Assembly: GCF_024105655.1 (NCBI RefSeq)
Contig: NZ_JAAAMH010000005.1
Span: forward strand, 62,001 to 126,000
Length of the DNA: 64,000 bases
DNA from: Aliihoeflea sp. 40Bstr573
Lineage (GTDB): Bacteria; Pseudomonadota; Alphaproteobacteria; Rhizobiales; Rhizobiaceae
Direction of reading: 5' to 3'
Shown: one piece after another, positions 12,235-20,807 of the stretch
How positions within the stretch are numbered: the first letter of the stretch is position 1
How the letters are laid out: each line of letters begins with the position of its first letter
Position numbers and translations under genes: made by a program
The notes under the pieces: model-generated
Told to the model about the DNA's origin: nothing
Seen by the model: only the letters and a program-made list of their open reading frames with translations
Databases searched by the model: none

Positions 12235-13197
12235 TTACTGGATCAGGCCCTGTTCGCGGTAGTAGCGCTCGGCGCCCGGATGCAGCGGCACCGGGTTCTC
12301 GTCGACGGCGTTTTCCAGTGCGATGGCCGATGCGGCCGCGTGCGAGGAGACCATGCGATCGAGGTTTTCAAAGAGCAGCTTCGTCATCTGGTAGGCGGTC
12401 TCTTCTGAGACGTCCTCATGCGTGACGAGGTAGTTGACGACGGTCGCGGTCTGCACATCCGCCTCCTGACCCTGATACGTGCCGGCCGGAATGACGCCCG
12501 GTGCGTAGGGAGCCCCGATGGACTCAACGAGATCCGCCGGGATCTCCACCACGGTCGTCGGATTGGTCGTCGCCAGATCCTGGATCGAGGCAACGCCGAG
12601 GCCGGCGGACTGGAGGGTCGCGTTGAGCTGGCGATTCTTCATCAGTTCGACCGACTCGGCGAAGGGCAGGTACTGGACCTGGCCAAGATCCTCATAGGTC
12701 ATACCGGCTGCTTCGAGGATGGCGCGGGTGTTGAGTTCGGTGCCGGACGCCGGAGCGCCGACCGACAGGGTCTTGCCGCGCAGATCCTCCAGCGTCGTGA
12801 TGCCGCTGTCGGCGGTCGAGACGAGCTGGATGTAGTTCGGGTAAATGGCGGCGATGCGGCGCAGCTTGGTCAGCGGCTCGCGGAAGCCTGCTTGCTCGTC
12901 ACCTTCCCAGCCCATGACGAGCGAGTCACCCAGCGAGAAGCCGATCTCGCCGCGGCCCTGCTGCAGCAGGTTGAGGTTTTCCACGGACGCCTTGGTCGCC
13001 TGGACCTGGGTGCGCGAGCCTTCGATGCCCTCGCCGTAGATTTCGGACAGAGCGACGCCGAGCGGATAATAGACGCCGGACGTGCCGCCGGTGAGGACGT
13101 TGATGAATTCCTGCGCCTTGGCGCCGGTCATGGCAACGCCGATGACGAGCGAAGCGCCTACGAGACGCGCGAGGGTCTTGGACGGACGATTGAGCAT
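12235..13197 (-). CDS. TAXI-family TRAP transporter solute-binding protein
   Basis: A secreted periplasmic receptor of about 320 residues. The signal peptide ends near AMTGAKA-QEF, and the mature protein begins FINVLTGGTSGVYYPLGVAL, the TAXI hallmark. EIGFSLGDSLVMGWEG and GAPASGTELNTRAI are further family segments. Two ATGs are possible, at 13203 and 13197. AGGGAGGA directly abuts the first and stands seven bases before the second, so 13197 is chosen. It is the first gene of the three-gene transporter operon and diverges from the alpha/beta hydrolase gene. Confidence 0.92.
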   Translation of the reverse strand: MLNRPSKTLARLVGASLVIGVAMTGAKAQEFINVLTGGTSGVYYPLGVALSEIYGEGIEGSRTQVQATKASVENLNLLQQGRGEIGFSLGDSLVMGWEGDEQAGFREPLTKLRRIAAIYPNYIQLVSTADSGITTLEDLRGKTLSVGAPASGTELNTRAILEAAGMTYEDLGQVQYLPFAESVELMKNRQLNATLQSAGLGVASIQDLATTNPTTVVEIPADLVESIGAPYAPGVIPAGTYQGQEADVQTATVVNYLVTHEDVSEETAYQMTKLLFENLDRMVSSHAAASAIALENAVDENPVPLHPGAERYYREQGLIQ

Positions 13198-13400
13198 GGG
13201 CATTCCTCCCTGGAAGGTGTCTGTTCTTGTCGACCTGGTATCTCAAGTAACGAGACCTGTTCGATAAACCCCCAGCAGGACAAGTCAAGCAGGAAGGGCG
13301 CCCATCTCGCGCGGCGGATGCCGCGGCAGGACATTTTGCAACTGTCGCGCGTGACCGAGACACTTGCCAAAAGCGGTGCCGACTGGAAGTAAGTACGGCG

Positions 13401-14357
13401 ATGACAGATGCCGCCCCGACCGCCCGGCGCGCCCGCGCCACGCTGCTTGCGCCCTTCTCCGGCGAGCCGCCGCCCGCACCCGACTGGTTCGCCGACGCGC
13501 TCGCGCAGGCGCCGGAACGCCGTGTCGTGACGGTCGATGGAGCGGCGATCGAGACGCTTTCGTGGGGCCAACGCGGCCGGCGCGGGCTGGTTTTCCTGCA
13601 CGGCAACGGAGCCCATGCCGACTGGTGGGATTTCATCGCTCCCTTTTTCGCGGACCGCTTCCGCGTCGGGGCGCTCTCCTGGTCCGGGATGGGGCGTTCG
13701 GACTGGCGCGATGCGTATTCGATCGACCAGCATGTCGACGAGGCTGTGGGGGCGGCCGAGGACACAGGCGCGTTCGAGCCCGCGCTCAAGCCGATCATCG
13801 TCGCACATTCATTCGGTTCCCTGCCGGCGCTGCGCCTCGCCAACCGGATGCCCGAGCGATTTGGGGGCATGGTGATTGTCGACCCGCCGCTCTTTGCCGA
13901 GGCGACCCGGGCGGCGCGCAAGCCGGCCGATCCCGATGCCTATCGCCTCCACCGGGTCTATCCGAGCCTTGCCGAAGCGCTTTCGCGCTTTCGCTTCGCA
14001 CCCGAGCAGCCTTGCGAAAATCTCTTCATCGCCGACCACATCGCCCGGCACGGCCTCAAGCAGGTCGATGGCGGCTGGACGTGGCGGTTTGATCCGCGCC
14101 ATTGGCGCCGCGGCAACCGCAAGCATGATTTCGATGCGATGTTCGCGGGATCGAAGGTCAAGCTGGCGCTGGTTCTCGGGGCCAATTCGGCGCTCTACAA
14201 TTTGGACGACCTGGCGCATCTCGACGCGCTTTGCGCCTTGGCCGGGGCGCCGAAGACCGTTGTCGCGAACGCGGCGCATCACGTCATGGTCGACCACCCG
14301 CTTGGCTTCATCGATGTGCTGCGCCGGCAACTCGAGGCGTTCATCGCTGCGCCATAG
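13401..14357 (+). CDS. Alpha/beta hydrolase
   Basis: A 318-residue soluble hydrolase of the alpha/beta fold. The oxyanion segment VFLHGNGAHADWW is near residue 60. The nucleophile elbow reads VAHSFGSLPA near residue 135, a G-x-S-x-G variant with Ala at the first position (A-H-S-F-G), and a His near the C-terminus (ANAAHHVMVDHPLGF) completes the triad. Such enzymes cleave esters, thioesters or C-C bonds, and the substrate is not evident. The ABC-F gene follows 74 bp downstream. Confidence 0.8.
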   Translation: MTDAAPTARRARATLLAPFSGEPPPAPDWFADALAQAPERRVVTVDGAAIETLSWGQRGRRGLVFLHGNGAHADWWDFIAPFFADRFRVGALSWSGMGRSDWRDAYSIDQHVDEAVGAAEDTGAFEPALKPIIVAHSFGSLPALRLANRMPERFGGMVIVDPPLFAEATRAARKPADPDAYRLHRVYPSLAEALSRFRFAPEQPCENLFIADHIARHGLKQVDGGWTWRFDPRHWRRGNRKHDFDAMFAGSKVKLALVLGANSALYNLDDLAHLDALCALAGAPKTVVANAAHHVMVDHPLGFIDVLRRQLEAFIAAP

Positions 14358-14431
14358 TGCCGCCCGCCCTTTCGCGCGCGGTCCCAATCGCGTATTGGCC
14401 GCGCTCCAGCGCGCGCGAGGTTTTCCCCGGA

Positions 14432-16054
14432 ATGATACGACTCGAAAATATCAGCAAGCAGAATGGCAAGCAGATTGTCTTCATCGAGGCATCGGCGGCG
14501 CTGCAAAAAGGCGAGAGGATCGGCCTCGTCGGCCCGAATGGCGCCGGCAAGACCACGCTCTTTCGCATGATCACCGGCGAGGAGCAGCCCGATGAGGGCC
14601 AGGTCGCGATCGATCGCGGCGTGACGATCGGCTATTTCAGCCAGGATGTCGGCGACATGGCCGGCAAGAGCGCGGTGTCGGAAGTGATCGACGGCGTCGG
14701 CCCGGTGAGCGCGCTTGCCGCCGAGATGGCCGAGCTCGAAGCTGCGATGGGCGATCCGGACCGGGCCGACGAGATGGACGAAATCATCACCCGTTATGGC
14801 GATGTGCAGGGTAGGTTCGACGAACTCGACGGCTATGCGCTCGACGGCCGCGCGCGCGAAGTCCTGGCCGGGCTCGGCTTTTCCCAGGAGATGATGGACG
14901 GCGATGTCGGCAAGCTTTCGGGCGGCTGGAAGATGCGCGTCGCGCTCGCCAAAATCCTGCTGATGCGGCCCGACGTGATGCTGCTCGACGAGCCGAGCAA
15001 CCATCTCGACCTAGAAAGCCTGATCTGGCTCGAAGCCTTCCTGCAAGGGTTTGACGGCGCGCTCTTGATGACGTCGCATGACCGCGAGTTCATGAACCGC
15101 ATCGTCAACAAGATCGTCGAGATCGATGCCGGCTCGCTTACTTCCTATTCGGGCGACTACGCCTTCTACCAGGAGCAGCGCGCGCTGGCCGACGCGCAGC
15201 AGCAGGCGCAGTTCGAGCGGCAGCAGGCAATGCTCGCCAAGGAGATTGCCTTCATCGAGCGGTTCAAGGCGCGCGCGTCGCATGCCGCGCAGGTGCAGAG
15301 CCGCGTGAAGAAGCTCGACAAGATCGACAAGGTCGAGCCGCCGAAGCGGCGCCAGACGGTGCGCTTCGAGTTCCAGCCGGCCCCGCGCTCGGGCGAGGAC
15401 GTCGCGACCTTGAAGAACGTCTCCAAGAGCTATGGCAGCCGGACCATCTATGACGGGCTCGACTTCCAGGTACGCCGGCGCGAGCGCTGGTGCGTGATGG
15501 GGATCAACGGCGCCGGCAAGTCGACGCTTCTGAAGCTCGTCACCGGCACGGCCGATCCCGACGACGGTTCGGTCTCGCGCGGGCCCAGCGTGAAGATGGG
15601 CTATTTCGCGCAGCACGCGATGGAGGTGCTCGAGGGCGAACGCACGGTGCTGCAATCGCTCGAAGATTCGTTTCCTCAGGCGGGGCAGGCGCCGCTTCGC
15701 GCGCTTGCCGGCTGCTTCGGCTTTTCAGGCGACGAGATCGAGAAAAAGTGCCGCGTGCTTTCCGGCGGAGAGAAGGCGCGGCTGGTGATGGCGAAGATGC
15801 TGTTCGATCCGCCGAACTTCCTCGTTCTCGACGAGCCGACCAACCATCTCGACATCGCGACAAAGGAGATGCTGATCGCCGCGCTCCAGCAATATGAGGG
15901 CACGATGCTGTTCGTCAGTCACGACCGGCATTTCCTCGCCGCGCTGTCGAACCGGGTCCTGGAACTGACCGAGGACGGCATCCGCACCTATGGCGGCGGC
16001 TATTCCGAATATGTAGCCAGCACGGGGCAGGAAGCGCCGGGCCTGAGAAGCTAG
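14432..16054 (+). CDS. ABC-F family ATPase (ribosome-associated)
   Basis: A 540-residue soluble protein with two ABC cassettes and no membrane domain, the ABC-F pattern of translation factors that act at the ribosomal E site. Cassette 1 has GPNGAGKT at 34-41, LSGGWKMRVALA and LLDEPSNHLD. Cassette 2 has GINGAGKST, LSGGEKARLVMA and LDEPTNHLD. The linker between them is rich in charged residues. The frame is open back to 14231, but that would overlap the hydrolase gene; ATG 14432 gives the conserved MIRLENISK start. The last bases overlap the LysR gene on the other strand. Confidence 0.92.
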   Translation: MIRLENISKQNGKQIVFIEASAALQKGERIGLVGPNGAGKTTLFRMITGEEQPDEGQVAIDRGVTIGYFSQDVGDMAGKSAVSEVIDGVGPVSALAAEMAELEAAMGDPDRADEMDEIITRYGDVQGRFDELDGYALDGRAREVLAGLGFSQEMMDGDVGKLSGGWKMRVALAKILLMRPDVMLLDEPSNHLDLESLIWLEAFLQGFDGALLMTSHDREFMNRIVNKIVEIDAGSLTSYSGDYAFYQEQRALADAQQQAQFERQQAMLAKEIAFIERFKARASHAAQVQSRVKKLDKIDKVEPPKRRQTVRFEFQPAPRSGEDVATLKNVSKSYGSRTIYDGLDFQVRRRERWCVMGINGAGKSTLLKLVTGTADPDDGSVSRGPSVKMGYFAQHAMEVLEGERTVLQSLEDSFPQAGQAPLRALAGCFGFSGDEIEKKCRVLSGGEKARLVMAKMLFDPPNFLVLDEPTNHLDIATKEMLIAALQQYEGTMLFVSHDRHFLAALSNRVLELTEDGIRTYGGGYSEYVASTGQEAPGLRS

Positions 16055-17265
16055 AGTTTCTGGGCAGCGGCGCGCAGCGCGCCGAGCAATTCGGCCTGAA
16101 GGGTGGTGGGCATCCAGCCCTGCCGGGTCGCGATGCCGATGGGTCGCGCCGTTGCGGGCAGGGGAAGGTTCAGCGGCACGAGAAGGCCGGCTTCTTCCTC
16201 ATAGGCGATCTGGCGCCGCGACATCAGCGTCAGCCGATCGGAATTGACGAGGAGGCCACGCAGCGCGACCAGCGAGCCGGTCTCGACAAGACCGCTGTCG
16301 CATTGCGCCAAGCCGTACCGCATCGACAGGTCGTCGAAGATCGCACGGGTGGGCGTGCCCTTGCGCGGCAGTATCCACGGATATGCGCGAAGATCGTCGA
16401 AGGTGACCGCAGCGCGCGCGGCAAGCGGATGGCCCGCGCGCACCACCACCGACAACGGGTCCTCGAAAAGCGCTTCCTGGGCGATGCCCTTCGCCTCGGA
16501 AGCGGGGCGCAGCGCGCCGACCAGCAGGTCGATCTCACCGATGGCAAGCGCATGGGCGAGCGTGTCGTAGGAGCCGTCGACGATTTCCACCGATGCCGCC
16601 GGGCGCCGGCCGGTCCAAGCGACGATGGCTTCCGGCACGATACGCGTGCGGGCGAAAGGCAGGGTGCCGATGACGACGCGGCCGGTGAAGCGTCCGTCGA
16701 GCTCGCGTGTATCCTCCAGCGCGTTCTCGAGTTCGCGCAGAACGAGGCTGGCGGCGCGGGCGAGCATGGTGCCGGTTGCCGTCAACCGGATCGAGTTCTG
16801 CCGGCCTTCGAAGAGCGGGACCGTGCCGATGCGCTCCAGTTCGCGCGCGGCGCGCTGGACAGAGGGCTCAGCCTGTTCGAGACGGCGGGCGGCCGCGGTG
16901 AAGCTGCTGGTCGAGGCGAAGGCGGCAATGGCGCGCAAGTGTGCGATGGTGGCGTGGGTTTCCAGAAGGTCGATCGCCAGGGCGCGGCCGATGGAAGCGT
17001 GGCGCGCCAGACGCTCATTGGCCTCACGCAGGAGCGACAGCGCGCGTGCGGCGCGCTCGGCGAGAAGCCGGCCGCGCTCGGTGACGAAGACCCCCGAGCC
17101 GCGCCGCTCGAAAAGCGCGCCGCCGAACTGCGTTTCCAGCTTGGCGATTGCCTGCGAGGCGGCGGGCTGGGACACGCGCACGGCTTCGGCGGCGCGGGTC
17201 AGCGAATTGGTTTCGGCGGCAAACTGGAAGAGCCGGACATGGCGCAGGTTCGGGTAGGACGACAT
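16051..17265 (-). CDS. LysR-family transcriptional regulator, candidate regulator of the aromatic-acid cluster
   Basis: At 404 residues it is longer than the usual 300. The N-terminal winged helix-turn-helix (SLTRAAEAVRVSQPAASQAI, about 18-37) is clear. A second HTH-like stretch, SFTAAARRLEQAEPSVQRAA, lies near 120-140, followed by the effector-binding region. GbpR/GalR-type regulators of aromatic clusters share this size and the repeated HTH-like segment. It lies 41 bp downstream of the GalD-like gene on the same strand, so it may be the last gene of that operon and control it in response to a pathway intermediate. Confidence 0.85.
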   Translation of the reverse strand: MSSYPNLRHVRLFQFAAETNSLTRAAEAVRVSQPAASQAIAKLETQFGGALFERRGSGVFVTERGRLLAERAARALSLLREANERLARHASIGRALAIDLLETHATIAHLRAIAAFASTSSFTAAARRLEQAEPSVQRAARELERIGTVPLFEGRQNSIRLTATGTMLARAASLVLRELENALEDTRELDGRFTGRVVIGTLPFARTRIVPEAIVAWTGRRPAASVEIVDGSYDTLAHALAIGEIDLLVGALRPASEAKGIAQEALFEDPLSVVVRAGHPLAARAAVTFDDLRAYPWILPRKGTPTRAIFDDLSMRYGLAQCDSGLVETGSLVALRGLLVNSDRLTLMSRRQIAYEEEAGLLVPLNLPLPATARPIGIATRQGWMPTTLQAELLGALRAAAQKL

Positions 17266-17306
17266 GGCGCGGATTTAGGCATCCAACATGTCGTTTGGGA
17301 AGTGGC

Positions 17307-18377
17307 TCAGTCGTAGACGAGCCCATCAAAGAGCTTGCGGGCCGTTCGCAGAACGCCCGCCTCGTTCAGACCGCCGGCCGCGTCGAGGCTTGCCGTGACG
17401 GTGAACTCGCCCGTCGGATGCTCGATCGAGATCAGCATGTCGCGCGCGCGCTGCAGGCGCGCGATCTTCGCCGCCGGGCCGTCTTCGAGAAGGCAGGCGG
17501 TGGCGACGCTGACGGCGCCGAGGACGCCGATCGCCTGGTGGCAGACATGGGGGATGAAGGTACGGGTGGAGATCGCGCCGCCCGCTTGCGGCGCGCTGAC
17601 GAGCGTCATCTTCGGCACGGATTTTTCCGCGACGTCGCCGAGATTCATCAATGGCCCTGCCTTGAGGCGGATAGCCTCGATGCGCGCCTTCAGGTCGGTG
17701 TTCGCGTTGAGCTCGGCCGGGCTTTCCGTGCCGGTGAGGCCGAAATCGGCAGCGGCCATGACGACGCACGGCATGCCGTTGTCGATCATGGTTACGTCCA
17801 CGCCCTCGATCTCGTCGACGTCGTTGCCGGTCGGCAGCAGCGCGCCGCAGGAGGAGCCGGCCGTGTCCTTGAATATGATGGGGATGGGTGCGGCCGTGCC
17901 GGGCACGCCGTCGATGCGCGCGTTTCCGGCATAGACCACGTGGCCGTCCGGCGTCTGGATCGTGGCGACGGCGATCTGGCCGGTGTTCTCCATGAAGATG
18001 CGCACGCGCGTCTCGCCGTCATTGGCTGGAACGAGGCCGCGCTCGATGGCGAAGGGGCCGATGCCGGCCAGGATGTTGCCGCAGTTCTGCGCGTCCGTGA
18101 CGATGGCCTTGTCGACGAACACCTGCAGGAAAAGATAGTCGACGTCGACATCCAGCCGGACTGATTTCGAGACGATGGCGACCTTGGAGGTGAGCGGGTC
18201 AGCTCCGCCGAGCCCATCGATCTGGCGCGGATCGGGGGAGCCCATGACGCGCAGGAGAAGCGCATCGCGCGCAGCCGGGTCGTCGGGCAGGTCACTCGCA
18301 AGAAAATAGCCGCCCTTCGACGTGCCGCCGCGCATCCACATGGCGCGGACGCCATTGTGGTGGTCGGCGCTCGGCAT
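17307..18377 (-). CDS. galD: GalD-like 4-oxalomesaconate tautomerase (PrpF family isomerase)
   Basis: A 356-residue PrpF-fold isomerase. GalD converts the keto form of 4-oxalomesaconate, the ring-cleavage product of gallate, to the enol form used by GalB. Family marks are RGGTSKG (16-22), DAQNCGNILAGIGPFAIE with a conserved Cys, and a second region FIPHVCHQAIG. The start overlaps the stop of the GalB-like gene by one base (TGATG), so the two are translated together, which strongly supports the pathway assignment. A methylaconitate isomerase (PrpF) role is the alternative, but no methylcitrate-cycle gene is nearby. Confidence 0.82.
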   Translation of the reverse strand: MPSADHHNGVRAMWMRGGTSKGGYFLASDLPDDPAARDALLLRVMGSPDPRQIDGLGGADPLTSKVAIVSKSVRLDVDVDYLFLQVFVDKAIVTDAQNCGNILAGIGPFAIERGLVPANDGETRVRIFMENTGQIAVATIQTPDGHVVYAGNARIDGVPGTAAPIPIIFKDTAGSSCGALLPTGNDVDEIEGVDVTMIDNGMPCVVMAAADFGLTGTESPAELNANTDLKARIEAIRLKAGPLMNLGDVAEKSVPKMTLVSAPQAGGAISTRTFIPHVCHQAIGVLGAVSVATACLLEDGPAAKIARLQRARDMLISIEHPTGEFTVTASLDAAGGLNEAGVLRTARKLFDGLVYD

Positions 18378-19102
18378 CACAGCGCGTCCACCGTGCGCGG
18401 GAAGATAGACTGGAAGCCTTCGGCGTATTTCGCCTCGCGCCCGCCGGCCTGGCCACCGGAATTGCGCCGGAACTGATTGGCGCGGTTTTCGGCGACGTTG
18501 GTGTAGTAGTCCCAAAGGTGCTGCTGGCCTTCCATGCACTCGATGGCGGCCTTCTTCTTCTCCCAGACCGGCGTGATGTCGAGGATCGTGTCGGGCTTCC
18601 AGGCGCATTGCTCGGTCTGGTGCGGCTCGAACAGATAGAGTTGCGGCGCGCCCAGCACCTTCTCGCCGGGATTGTGACCCCAGGCCTGCGCGATCATCCG
18701 GCATTCGAGCGCGACGCGCGTCGCATAGGGATGGTCGGTATTGTAGGGGTCCTCCATCGAGTGCGACAGCATGAATTCCGGCTGGACCTTGCGGATGACG
18801 TCGACGAGGCGGAATTTCGCGTCGCGGTCGAGCTCAAGCGGATAGTCGCCGCAGTCGAAGAACTGAATGTCGGCGACGCCGAGCGTCGTCGCGGCAGCTT
18901 CGGCCTCCTTGCGCCGCGCGGCCTTGACGCCTTCGAGCGTGGCGCCGGCATTCTTCCACAGCTTGGCGCTCTCGCCGCGCTCGCCATAGGAGAGGCACAC
19001 AACCGTCACGTCGATGCGCTTTTCGGCGTGCAGCGCGATGGCGCCGCCGCACCGCCAGACGAAATCGGCCGAGTGCGCGCTGATGACGAGAGCCGTGCTC
19101 AT
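18377..19102 (-). CDS. galB: GalB-like 4-oxalomesaconate hydratase (PIG-L/LmbE fold)
   Basis: A 241-residue member of the zinc-dependent PIG-L/LmbE family. Putative zinc ligands are His10 and Asp13 in SAHSADF and His124 in YNTDHPYA. The motif is SAHSAD and not the AHPDD of deacetylases, which is how the gallate-pathway hydratase differs. GalB hydrates 4-oxalomesaconate to 4-carboxy-4-hydroxy-2-oxoadipate. The frame is open to 19207, but AAGGAGG nine bases before ATG 19102 fixes the start. The start overlaps the end of the dioxygenase gene by four bases, and the gene is coupled to the GalD-like gene downstream. Confidence 0.83.
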   Translation of the reverse strand: MSTALVISAHSADFVWRCGGAIALHAEKRIDVTVVCLSYGERGESAKLWKNAGATLEGVKAARRKEAEAAATTLGVADIQFFDCGDYPLELDRDAKFRLVDVIRKVQPEFMLSHSMEDPYNTDHPYATRVALECRMIAQAWGHNPGEKVLGAPQLYLFEPHQTEQCAWKPDTILDITPVWEKKKAAIECMEGQQHLWDYYTNVAENRANQFRRNSGGQAGGREAKYAEGFQSIFPRTVDAL

Positions 19103-20067
19103 GATTTGGTGCCTCCTTTGGGAACGGGCGGCGTGCCGTGAGTGTGGAAGGATTCGATCGTCTTCAGGCCCCAGGCCTGGCCCTTCCTGCGCTCGGCTTC
19201 TGTCCATACGATCGTCTGCCAGTCGGGATCGAGGACGAGGCGCGCACCGGCATTGGCAATCTCGATGCGGTTGCCTGCCGGCTCGTAGACGTAGAGGAAG
19301 AAGGTGCCCTGGATGGCATGGCGGTGCGGGCCGGTCTCGATGAAGACGCCGTTTTCAAGGAAGATGTCGGCGGCGCGCAGGATGTCGTCGCGGTGGTCGG
19401 CCGCATAGGTCAGATGATGGAAACGGCCGCGCGTGCCCGAATGGTCCTCGGTGCAGGCCATGTCGTAGCCCTTGTTGTTGACCGTGAACCAGCAGCCGCC
19501 GATGCGGCCATTGTCGAGCCGGATCATCTCGGTCACGCGGCTTCCCAGCGCCTCGACCATGAAGTCGCGGATCTTCGACACGTCGGTCGCCAGAAGGTTG
19601 AAGTGGTCGATGCGGCGTGGTGCCGCGCCGCGCCCGTGAAAGCGCTGGGCGACGTTCTTGAGCGCGGGCCTTTCAGCCTCGGGCGGCTGGTATTTGTGCG
19701 TGTCCCAATAAAGTTCGAACACGTGACCGTCCGGGCTGTTGAAGCGGTAGGAGCGGCCATGGCCGAGATCGCCGTCGGTCCAGCCGATGCCGAGACCCAT
19801 CTTCTCGATGACCGCGACACGCCGGTCGAGCGCGGCTTGCGATGACGTGCGGTAGGCGCAGTGCGCCATGCCGGTCGTATCCGACGCGGTCAGTTTCAGG
19901 GAGTGGAATTCATAGTCGTCCCACGCGCGCAGGTAGACCGAATCGCCCTCGCGGCCGGCCTCCGTCAGCCCGTAGACGTTGACGAAGAAATCGAGGCTTT
20001 CCTCGAACTTGTCCGTCAGGAGTTCGACATGGCCGAGATGGGCGACGTCGAAGCAGGGTTCACTCAT
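19099..20067 (-). CDS. Type I (VOC-fold) extradiol ring-cleavage dioxygenase
   Basis: A 322-residue catechol 2,3-dioxygenase-like protein with two VOC modules. Expected Fe(II) ligands are His155 (RIDH), His218 (RFHHLTY) and Glu269 (GNRIE). GPHRH (246-250) and Tyr259 match the conserved His and Tyr of XylE-type enzymes. The position of XylE His199 seems to hold Tyr201 (GYDMAC). ATG 20067 is chosen over 20073 because GGAAAGG lies seven bases before it. The gene overlaps the GalB-like gene by four bases, so its product is expected to feed 4-oxalomesaconate chemistry. The substrate is inferred, not known: a trihydroxy- or methoxy-dihydroxybenzoate. Confidence 0.88.
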   Translation of the reverse strand: MSEPCFDVAHLGHVELLTDKFEESLDFFVNVYGLTEAGREGDSVYLRAWDDYEFHSLKLTASDTTGMAHCAYRTSSQAALDRRVAVIEKMGLGIGWTDGDLGHGRSYRFNSPDGHVFELYWDTHKYQPPEAERPALKNVAQRFHGRGAAPRRIDHFNLLATDVSKIRDFMVEALGSRVTEMIRLDNGRIGGCWFTVNNKGYDMACTEDHSGTRGRFHHLTYAADHRDDILRAADIFLENGVFIETGPHRHAIQGTFFLYVYEPAGNRIEIANAGARLVLDPDWQTIVWTEAERRKGQAWGLKTIESFHTHGTPPVPKGGTKS

Positions 20068-20069
20068 GA

Positions 20070-20807
20070 TCATGCCTTTCCGGATGCCGGCTCATCGACA
20101 TCGAGATTCATGCCGACGTAGCGGTCGAGCGTCGCGCGGTCTTCGACAAGCGCCTGCGATTTCGCCCGGTGCGCGACCGTGCCGCGCTCGATGACCAGCG
20201 CGTCCTCGGTCAGCGCGAGCGCGACATCGGCGTGCTGCTCGACGAGGACGAGCGCCATGCCTTCGTTGCGGGCCATGCTGCGGATCGCGGCGGTCAGTTC
20301 CTCGACGATGATCGGCGCAAGGCCCTCAAGCGGTTCGTCGAGGAGGAGGACGGCGGGATTGGTCATCAGCGTGCGGCCGATGGTCAGCATCTGCTGCTCG
20401 CCGCCGGAGAGCTGGTTGCCCATGTTGGCGCGCCGCTCCTTGAGGCGCGGGAAGAGCTCCCAGATGGCGTCGAGCGTCCAGCGGCCGGAGCGGGCAGCGA
20501 CCGTCAGATTTTCCTCGACCGAGAGCGAGGGGAAGATGTCGCGTTCCTGCGGAACCCAGCCAAGGCCAAGCCGGGCGCGCCTGTGGGACGGCAGGCGCGA
20601 GACGTCCTGTCCGCGAAAATGGACGCTGCCGCCGCTGAGCGGCAGGAAGCCCATGGCCGTCAGAATGATCGTCGTCTTGCCGACGCCGTTGCGGCCGAGA
20701 AGGGCGAGGCTGCGGCCTTCAGGCAAGGCGAAGGAGACGTGATCGAGCACGATGCCGGACCCGTAGCCGGCGCTGACGTCCCGGAATTCGAGGATCGGCT
20801 CAGCCAT
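20070..20807 (-). CDS. Branched-chain-type ABC transporter ATPase (LivF-like)
   Basis: A 245-residue ATPase. GRNGVGKTT is the Walker A, LSGGEQQMLTIGRTL the signature and VLLLDEPLEGLAP the Walker B with the LivF-typical EGLAP. It pairs with the LivG-like ATPase to power the importer encoded upstream. ATG 20807 (MAEPILEF) lies inside the end of the LivG-like gene, an 8-base overlap. The gene ends just before the dioxygenase gene, so importer and catabolic genes share an mRNA; an aromatic acid is the likely cargo instead of leucine. Confidence 0.92.
   Translation of the reverse strand: MAEPILEFRDVSAGYGSGIVLDHVSFALPEGRSLALLGRNGVGKTTIILTAMGFLPLSGGSVHFRGQDVSRLPSHRRARLGLGWVPQERDIFPSLSVEENLTVAARSGRWTLDAIWELFPRLKERRANMGNQLSGGEQQMLTIGRTLMTNPAVLLLDEPLEGLAPIIVEELTAAIRSMARNEGMALVLVEQHADVALALTEDALVIERGTVAHRAKSQALVEDRATLDRYVGMNLDVDEPASGKA

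Noticed and set aside
16051-17265. Second helix-turn-helix in the long LysR protein considered as a gene fusion
   Set aside because: The internal HTH-like repeat and 400-residue length are shared by a known LysR subgroup, so no fusion need be assumed.
17307-18377. PrpF (methylaconitate isomerase) as identity of the GalD-like protein
   Set aside because: It is translationally coupled to a GalB-like gene, and no prpC or acnD-type gene is nearby.
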